Positions 27,832 to 32,417 of a DNA stretch of 32,417 nt are shown here, in pieces. The stretch lies in the IMG/VR virus record IMGVR_UViG_3300031669_000146, positions 1 through 32,417 of that record; one strand, 5' to 3'. This DNA is from a virus. Within the stretch, counting starts at the first letter, position 1. Each line of letters starts with the position of its first letter. A program made the translations under genes and the position numbers. The notes beneath the pieces are model-generated. The model saw nothing but the letters and a program-made list of their open reading frames with translations. It did no database searches and had not been told where the DNA came from.

Positions 27832-27832
27832 G

Positions 27833-29446
27833 ATGCCAAATATCATCTCCCAGAACAATTTTAATCCGGCGAACCTCACTGCTGATGGGCTATATATCGA
27901 GCAGCTTAATCCGCCGACCTACATTCGTGGGGTACCGACCAGTATTGCGGGCATCGTTGGTACTGCTTCATGGGGTCGGGTAAATCAGCCCGCGCTCTGT
28001 GGCAACGCCCCCCAGGCGAGCGCCGCTTTCGGAACGATCACCCCCGCTGCGCTGGCCGATCCTTACGATCTACCTACCGACATGGCCGTGGCCTTTGAAC
28101 AGGGCAAGAACAGCTCTCTGGCAATCTGGGGCGTGCGGGTGTCTGATGGTACGGATACCGCCTCTTCTGTAGGCCTTGAGACGAGTGGAGCAGTTCTGGG
28201 TGCCACATTAACGGCGGTGAGCACCGGCACCCTCGGCAACCAGTTCGCGGTAACCCTTTCTCTGGGTGCCAGAAGCAGCACTACGACCGTTGCCATTGTC
28301 CCTTTCAGCGGATTGCAGCCTGAACTCTACCCGAACATACCAAACGCGACATTCTGGACAAGCCTGGTTACAGCGATCACCAGTGGCATCTCCAATGTGC
28401 GCGGTCCGAGTTCAATCGTTACGGCGACCATTGGTACAGCGGCTGCTGGCACGGTGCCTGTACTTGGATCGTTTGCCTTCACCGGTGGCACTGATGGGCG
28501 TACTGGCGTTACGGCGACCACTCTTCTGGGGCAGAACCTGACCTATCCATTCACCGGCATCCAAGCCTTCTCTGACGTGAACCCGCCTTTGAGTGTGGCC
28601 TGGATGTCTGGTGTCACCGATCAAACGGTAGCCCCTAATTTTCAGGCGTTTCTGGATGGTAACGGAACATGGGGCATGTTCGCATTCCCGACTGGAACAA
28701 CCACAGCAGAAGCCGTTACCCAGGCTCAGACGTTGGGCATCGAGGACGGCAATCTCAGCTACTGCAAAGACAGCATTTACTGGTTCGACCCCATCAACAA
28801 GACAGTTCGGTTGCTGTTGCCATACGCCTTTATCGGTGGCCGCACAGCCGCCCTTGGCCCACAGTTCAATCCCGGCAACAAGGCGGTATACGGGGTTCTC
28901 GGTACTGAGCGCAACAGTCCATACACAGGCACAGTTCCCTACTCCAATGCGGAGATCGGTGAACTGGCCAACGCGGGCGTCATGTTCATATCCAACCCAT
29001 GCCCAGGCGGCGCGTTCTTCGGCATCCGCGAGGCTACCACTACCGCGCTGATGAACCCTGCATTACAGGCTGAGGGTGTTGTCGAATATGCCCGCATGAC
29101 GAACTTCCTGTCGGACTCTTTCGGGGCGACGATGGGGCTGTATGTGGACAAGCTGCAAGGGCAGGGGCCGAACGATCCTTTGCGTCAGGCTATCCGGCAA
29201 TCGCTCAAACAGTTCCTGAGCCCGATGGAAGGGTCGATGATCGACGGGTATCTGATTACCTGTGAATTCAGCGCAAATGGAACCCCAGGTCTCGGGATCA
29301 ACACCCCACAGAGTATTGCACAGCACTACCTGTATGCGATGGTTCAGGTCCGGTATCTGTCCAGTGCCCGGTTCTTCGTTCTTGCCCTCCAAGGCGGCAC
29401 GACTGTTGTCACTAGCAGCACCAGTGCTGGCGCGACGCTGGCTTAA
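27833..29446 (+). CDS. Contractile tail sheath protein
   Basis: A 537-residue sheath protein, the main evidence for a contractile tail. The N-terminus (GLYIEQLNPPTYIRGVPTSI, then AGIVGTASWGRVNQP) and the C-terminal domain (GMMF-like VMFISNPCPGGAFFGI, then ARMTNFLSDSFGATMGLYVD and LRQAIRQSLKQFLSPMEGSM) carry the family pattern. The region between about 100 and 230 holds variable beta insertions (TLGNQFAVTLSLGARSSTTT). CAGGAGCTTTAAG precedes the ATG. It would polymerise around the tube and contract on infection. Length is within the family range. Confidence 0.9.
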   Translation: MPNIISQNNFNPANLTADGLYIEQLNPPTYIRGVPTSIAGIVGTASWGRVNQPALCGNAPQASAAFGTITPAALADPYDLPTDMAVAFEQGKNSSLAIWGVRVSDGTDTASSVGLETSGAVLGATLTAVSTGTLGNQFAVTLSLGARSSTTTVAIVPFSGLQPELYPNIPNATFWTSLVTAITSGISNVRGPSSIVTATIGTAAAGTVPVLGSFAFTGGTDGRTGVTATTLLGQNLTYPFTGIQAFSDVNPPLSVAWMSGVTDQTVAPNFQAFLDGNGTWGMFAFPTGTTTAEAVTQAQTLGIEDGNLSYCKDSIYWFDPINKTVRLLLPYAFIGGRTAALGPQFNPGNKAVYGVLGTERNSPYTGTVPYSNAEIGELANAGVMFISNPCPGGAFFGIREATTTALMNPALQAEGVVEYARMTNFLSDSFGATMGLYVDKLQGQGPNDPLRQAIRQSLKQFLSPMEGSMIDGYLITCEFSANGTPGLGINTPQSIAQHYLYAMVQVRYLSSARFFVLALQGGTTVVTSSTSAGATLA

Positions 29447-29459
29447 AGGAGACATTGAA

Positions 29460-29984
29460 ATGGCAACGATGAACATCAACGGCTACAACATTGGTACCGA
29501 CATTAGCCTGACCATATCGAATGATTTCGGTGACCAGTTCACCGCCGTCTCCCTTGGGCATCTTATGCGTGTCGAGGCGACGATGGACTTTGAACAGCTC
29601 AAGATCACCCCTATTACGGGTGGTGGCTTGCCGCTGTACGAGGCGGTCCCGAACGGTGCGAGCGGTACGATGGAATTCACCCGGTACAATGGGGCGATGA
29701 CTTCGGTGTTCGCCAACCTGATGAATGCCTTTTACAATCAGGGCATCCTTCCGCACTGGAACATCGAGGTCAACGTCATGAATCGTGATATGACCGTCGA
29801 TGCTTACAACTTCCAGGGTGCGGTATTCAGTCGGCCACAGTTCGGCAACTTCGACGGCATCCGGGAAACGACTCAGACGCTTGAGTTCGCATTCAATCGC
29901 ATTTCGATGCCATCCAATGTCACGTCGCTGATCCCATCCTTGCAGGGCTTGATTGGTACCTACAACGCCCTGTCTGGCTACTGA
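29460..29984 (+). CDS. Tail tube protein
   Basis: A 174-residue protein immediately after the sheath gene, starting at the ATG at 29460 with a strong AAAGGAGACATTGAA. Small beta-barrel pattern with TDISLTISNDFGDQFTAVSL, the loop region GLPLYEAVPNGASGTMEFTR and a C-terminal TQTLEFAFNRISM strand typical of myovirus tubes. It forms the inner tail tube through which DNA passes. A perfect GC hairpin follows its stop, as it does after the capsid gene. Confidence 0.85.
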   Translation: MATMNINGYNIGTDISLTISNDFGDQFTAVSLGHLMRVEATMDFEQLKITPITGGGLPLYEAVPNGASGTMEFTRYNGAMTSVFANLMNAFYNQGILPHWNIEVNVMNRDMTVDAYNFQGAVFSRPQFGNFDGIRETTQTLEFAFNRISMPSNVTSLIPSLQGLIGTYNALSGY

Positions 29985-29992
29985 GTTGTATC

Positions 29993-30011
29993 GCCCGGCA
30001 CGTCGCCGGGC
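29993..30011 (+). terminator. GC hairpin after the tail tube gene
   Basis: GCCCGGC-ACGTC-GCCGGGC, a perfect 7-bp stem with a 5-base loop, nine bases after the stop codon and without a T-run. It is very like the hairpin after the capsid gene (23012-23028), so a shared role in mRNA processing or attenuation is likely. Confidence 0.5.
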
Positions 30012-30044
30012 ATTGAATAAACCATAAGACACACCAGGAGAATA

Positions 30045-30482
30045 ATGATGGCTGAAATACGTCGTACCGTAAAAGCGAGCAATGGTGGGATTCATCTGGG
30101 TGAAGGTGCCCCACAGACTCCTCTTGAGGAAGCTGCCGGACGTGCCGGAGCGCCAGACTTACCCAATGGGCAGGTGGAGCTTTTGCTGCCGAACGGGAAG
30201 ATCGTGGTTATGGGGCCGCCAAATGTGGGCACCATGACGTTGATGGCACGGTTACTGGGAGACGGGATTCCCAGCGGTGTGATGATGGGCTTCCTCAAGG
30301 CGATATTCTATGTCCGGTCGATTGACGGGCAGACGGTTGCTTTGCCGCAGGACCAAATTGCAGTCCAGGCGATTGCCAACCAACTGGGTGATGCCGGTGA
30401 AGACATCATCATGGCCTCCTATTCGACCTATTGGCCGCCAGTAGGGGAGGCAGACCTGCCGGTCATACGAAAAAGTTTTTGA
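30045..30482 (+). CDS. Tail assembly chaperone, short (G-like) form
   Basis: A 145-residue protein starting at ATG 30045 or the adjacent 30048 after AGGAGAATA. It has a polar N-terminus, then VELLLPNGKIVVMGPPN and a helical region (NVGTMTLMARLLGDGIPSGV), and ends VIRKSF, as tail chaperones between tube and tape measure genes do. The last codons are AGT TTT TGA within a run of five T. A +1 shift there would extend the protein by 55 residues (see the next entry). Chaperones of this type coat the tape measure during tail assembly. Confidence 0.7.
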   Translation: MMAEIRRTVKASNGGIHLGEGAPQTPLEEAAGRAGAPDLPNGQVELLLPNGKIVVMGPPNVGTMTLMARLLGDGIPSGVMMGFLKAIFYVRSIDGQTVALPQDQIAVQAIANQLGDAGEDIIMASYSTYWPPVGEADLPVIRKSF

Positions 30483-30648
30483 GGACCAAGACTTTAGAGA
30501 AATGGCGATGTGCATCAAGTTTGGTTTATCACTTGATGACTATCGTGCTCTTGATCCTATTCAACGGAGAGCATTCATATTCTTCTCGGCGGAGTCTGAG
30601 GGCAACAGTATAGAATGGGAAACGGGCCGCATTTATAGGAAGGACTGA
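30481..30648 (+). CDS. Tail assembly chaperone extension (T-like), reached by probable +1 frameshift
   Basis: In the +1 frame relative to the short form, reading is open from before the stop to 30648 and encodes EDQDFREMAMCIKFGLSLDD, YRALDPIQRRAFIFFSAESE and a final WETGRIYRKD. This looks like the second half of the chaperone pair. It has no strong ribosome binding site of its own: an internal ATG (30502) is preceded only by AGAGAA. At the shift site the P-site codon TTT (30477-30479) can re-pair with TTT at 30478-30480 while TGA is in the A site, as in the bacterial prfB gene. The fusion would be 200 residues. Separate initiation at 30502 remains possible. Confidence 0.65.
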   Translation, partial: EDQDFREMAMCIKFGLSLDDYRALDPIQRRAFIFFSAESEGNSIEWETGRIYRKD

Positions 30649-30653
30649 ACCAG

Positions 30654-31802
30654 ATGGCACAGAGTTTTTCGATAGGGTCACTGGCGTCTTTTCAAAACAC
30701 AGCACTGTCCAATGCTGCAAGCCAGGTCATCAATCAGCCCTCCACCGTTCAGTCGCCGATAGGCTTTACCGGAAGCGCCCCGCTGACGATTGGTGGGATC
30801 GCTTTCGCGGATTTCTCGATACCGCAACTGCTTCAGTCATTGGGTGGTATCCAGGCTGTTGCAGTGCATCAATTCCCTGGTGGTATTCGTACCTCGCAAA
30901 GCTTCGGTGCGTTTCCCGCGCCCCTTAGCTGGAAAGGTACATTTTTAGGCACCAACGCATTCTATTATGCTTCCGCCATCGACCAGCTTCGGGTCAAGGG
31001 TGTCGAAGTGGATGTTGAGTATTCCACCTTCAAATTGAAGGGCGTCATCACGCAGTTCCTGATGCAACCCAAGAATCAATGGGTGGTGCCATATACCATC
31101 TCTCTCATCATCATTGAGGACAAGAGTGGGGTATCGGCCTATGTGAACGCAGCGCCTGCCGCTGAAGCACTTCTGGGCGGCCTTGCGCGGCAACTCAACC
31201 TGCTGAGTGCAGGAGCTGCCAACGGGTACATCTTCCCGAGTGCGATGGGCGGTCTGTTCTCGGCGTTGTCCGGCATGACGGGCACGCTGTTGGGGCAGTT
31301 CGGAGGATTGGTGGCGAACATCCCACAACCCTTGCAGCAGGCCATCTTCAACGGTGTGGGCTATGCCGTTACCGCAGGGCAGATGTTTGCTGGTGGTGCA
31401 TCCCCTGCTGCCATCCTGTCCTTCGGGGCGGCGGAGCTTCCAGCCATCAGCGCATTGTCTCAGGTGGCTGGTCTGGGCAACTACTCTGCCCCGGTGGTGG
31501 CCGCTGTAGGATCGGTATTCGGGTTGGTTTCGCCGTCTATCAGTGCCACCGCTGGACTCACTCCAAACGCCACAACGCAGTCGGCGGTCAGCGACGGCAT
31601 GAATACGGCTTATCAGGCAACAAGTCTTTTAAACCCTACCCCGCAGACCGCGCAGCAGGTCCAGACCGTGAACCCAAATCTGTTCTCGATGGCGTCTCAG
31701 TATTACCAAGACCCGTCATTGTGGGGCCGGATAGCTCGGGCGAACGGGCTGCTGAACCCGGCACCCACGGGGCAGTTCAACCTGACGGTGCCAGCGCCAT
31801 GA
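30654..31802 (+). CDS. Tail/baseplate protein with C-terminal LysM-like domain
   Basis: A 382-residue protein. The N-terminal half (about 50-170) is an ordered alpha/beta region (LQSLGGIQAVAVHQFPGGIR, then WKGTFLGTNAFYYASAIDQL). Next comes a long hydrophobic, Ala/Gly-rich region (about 180-300) of tail-measure-like character. The last 45 residues (NLFSMASQYYQDPSLWGRIA, then GLLNPAPTG) have the LysM-like pattern found in baseplate wedge and DNA-circulation proteins of myoviruses. It occupies the slot where a tape measure often starts but is short for one. Tail location is likely; the exact role is not certain. AAGGA precedes the ATG. Confidence 0.65.
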   Translation: MAQSFSIGSLASFQNTALSNAASQVINQPSTVQSPIGFTGSAPLTIGGIAFADFSIPQLLQSLGGIQAVAVHQFPGGIRTSQSFGAFPAPLSWKGTFLGTNAFYYASAIDQLRVKGVEVDVEYSTFKLKGVITQFLMQPKNQWVVPYTISLIIIEDKSGVSAYVNAAPAAEALLGGLARQLNLLSAGAANGYIFPSAMGGLFSALSGMTGTLLGQFGGLVANIPQPLQQAIFNGVGYAVTAGQMFAGGASPAAILSFGAAELPAISALSQVAGLGNYSAPVVAAVGSVFGLVSPSISATAGLTPNATTQSAVSDGMNTAYQATSLLNPTPQTAQQVQTVNPNLFSMASQYYQDPSLWGRIARANGLLNPAPTGQFNLTVPAP

Positions 31803-32299
31803 TAAATCCATTCTTGGGTCTTGAGGTGTTCATGAAGGGGGTCGAAACGGCCTTCCCTGCTGCCAGTCACGACATGATCGAGCAAATGGCGCACCGCATG
31901 TACAAAGAAATCTATATCAGCTTTGGGCGGTGGCCGGTGATGCAGTTCACATACCCGATATGGATGCGGCCATTGGCTGACAGTACACAGAAAGATCGGA
32001 AGAAGAAGGGGTACACAAAGAATAGGCCTTTGGACCGGGATGGGTTCTTGCGGGACACCGTTGAGAAGCGCGTCAATAAGTCTGCTGGCTGGGCGGTCAT
32101 TGGCTCTCCCTACAAGATGATGCTCTATAATGAGATGGGCACGGTCAGCGGCGGCCCCGGCAACAAGCGTGGCACCATTGCGGGGCGCTACTATATCCCG
32201 CCTCGCCCGATCTTCGGCAAGGCGGTTATGGAATCACAGCAGTGGCTACAGCGTAGCGGCGCTGAGGTCTTCGGTAATTTCTTGAGGACGAGAATCTAA
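31799..32299 (+). CDS. Probable tail completion / virion morphogenesis protein
   Basis: A 166-residue protein starting at the ATG at 31799 (MINPFLGLEVFMKGVETAFP), which overlaps the previous stop as ATGA. It has a long N-terminal helix, a basic middle (STQKDRKKKGYTKNRPLDRD) and the segment RYYIPPRPIFGKAVMESQQW near the end. That I-P-x-R-P-x-F/L-G pattern is typical of phage morphogenesis proteins that complete or join the tail. The exact family is not certain from this alone. Its stop overlaps the next ATG. Confidence 0.62.
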   Translation: MINPFLGLEVFMKGVETAFPAASHDMIEQMAHRMYKEIYISFGRWPVMQFTYPIWMRPLADSTQKDRKKKGYTKNRPLDRDGFLRDTVEKRVNKSAGWAVIGSPYKMMLYNEMGTVSGGPGNKRGTIAGRYYIPPRPIFGKAVMESQQWLQRSGAEVFGNFLRTRI

Positions 32300-32417
32300 T
32301 GGCCGTCGAACTTCGGTACCCGGTTTACATCGAACTCCTGACGAAGGATCGCGGATTCTTTGCGGGTTCGGCGAAGGCGTTGCAGATGATCCAGGCGCTG
32401 ACCGGGCAGTACGGAAA
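32299..32417 (+). CDS. Tail protein, N-terminus only (cut by window edge)
   Basis: Thirty-nine codons of a gene that runs past the window: MAVELRYPVYIELLTKDRGF, then FAGSAKALQMIQALTGQYG. The ATG overlaps the previous stop (TAATG). No tape measure has appeared up to this point, so this could be its beginning, but the visible part is too short to tell. Confidence 0.5.
   Translation, partial: MAVELRYPVYIELLTKDRGFFAGSAKALQMIQALTGQYG

Noticed and set aside
30431-30613. A -1 frameshift product of the tail chaperone gene
   Set aside because: The -1 frame after the A-run gives a Ser/Arg/Leu-rich peptide that ends early, whereas the +1 frame has clear protein character up to the next gene.

Overview
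The window is part of the genome of a tailed, contractile-tail (myovirus-type) bacteriophage or prophage. A terminase, portal, scaffold, major capsid protein, tail sheath, tail tube and tail assembly chaperone follow one another in the usual order. The host is probably a Gram-negative proteobacterium, judged from the strong AGGAG-type ribosome binding sites, sigma70-like promoters, RusA and YqaJ recombination genes, TTATNCACA-type DnaA boxes and moderate GC content. The host genus cannot be read from the sequence. No integrase, lysis gene, tRNA or CRISPR array was seen.

Region 1 (1-4400, leftward): a tightly coupled early operon driven by a near-consensus promoter at 4383-4411. It holds many small unknown proteins, two small membrane proteins, a pentapeptide-repeat protein, a YqaJ-type exonuclease and the start of a probable RecT-like annealing protein. 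Almost every junction is an ATGA overlap. Region 2 (4400-8740, rightward): two paralogous Cro/YdaS-like regulators, a replication protein with in-frame simple repeats, a probable helicase loader, small proteins, the RusA resolvase and a first HNH-AP2 endonuclease cassette. Region 3 (8690-11830, leftward): two groups of small accessory genes separated by a block of hairpins at 9782-9951. Region 4 (11830-13830): mostly non-coding, apart from a RepL-like winged-helix protein fused to an AP2 domain. Downstream of that gene is a candidate replication origin with clustered DnaA boxes beside AT-rich and GT-rich DNA. Upstream of it is a possible leftward non-coding transcript.

Region 5 (13830-32417, rightward): virion genes. 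Terminase small and large subunits and the portal are followed by three accessory genes, a second HNH-AP2 cassette, a biotinyl-carrier domain protein, a glycosyltransferase, scaffold, major capsid protein, several neck or decoration proteins, sheath, tube, the tail chaperone (probably with a +1 frameshift), a LysM-like tail protein, a tail-completion-like protein and the start of another tail gene.

The most unusual signal is in the two HNH-AP2 cassettes (8116-8737 and 18887-19478). Each has its own TATAAT promoter box, and transcription is predicted to start at the base of a conserved three-way-junction RNA leader whose helices covary between the copies. A loop of that leader carries an anti-Shine-Dalgarno sequence, while the Shine-Dalgarno itself sits in the loop of a hairpin at the start codon. 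This looks like an RNA-controlled mobile endonuclease module. Other notable points are the RepL-AP2 fusion, the candidate origin, a stand-alone biotinyl domain among head genes, and a prfB-like UUU-UGA +1 shift site in the tail chaperone gene.
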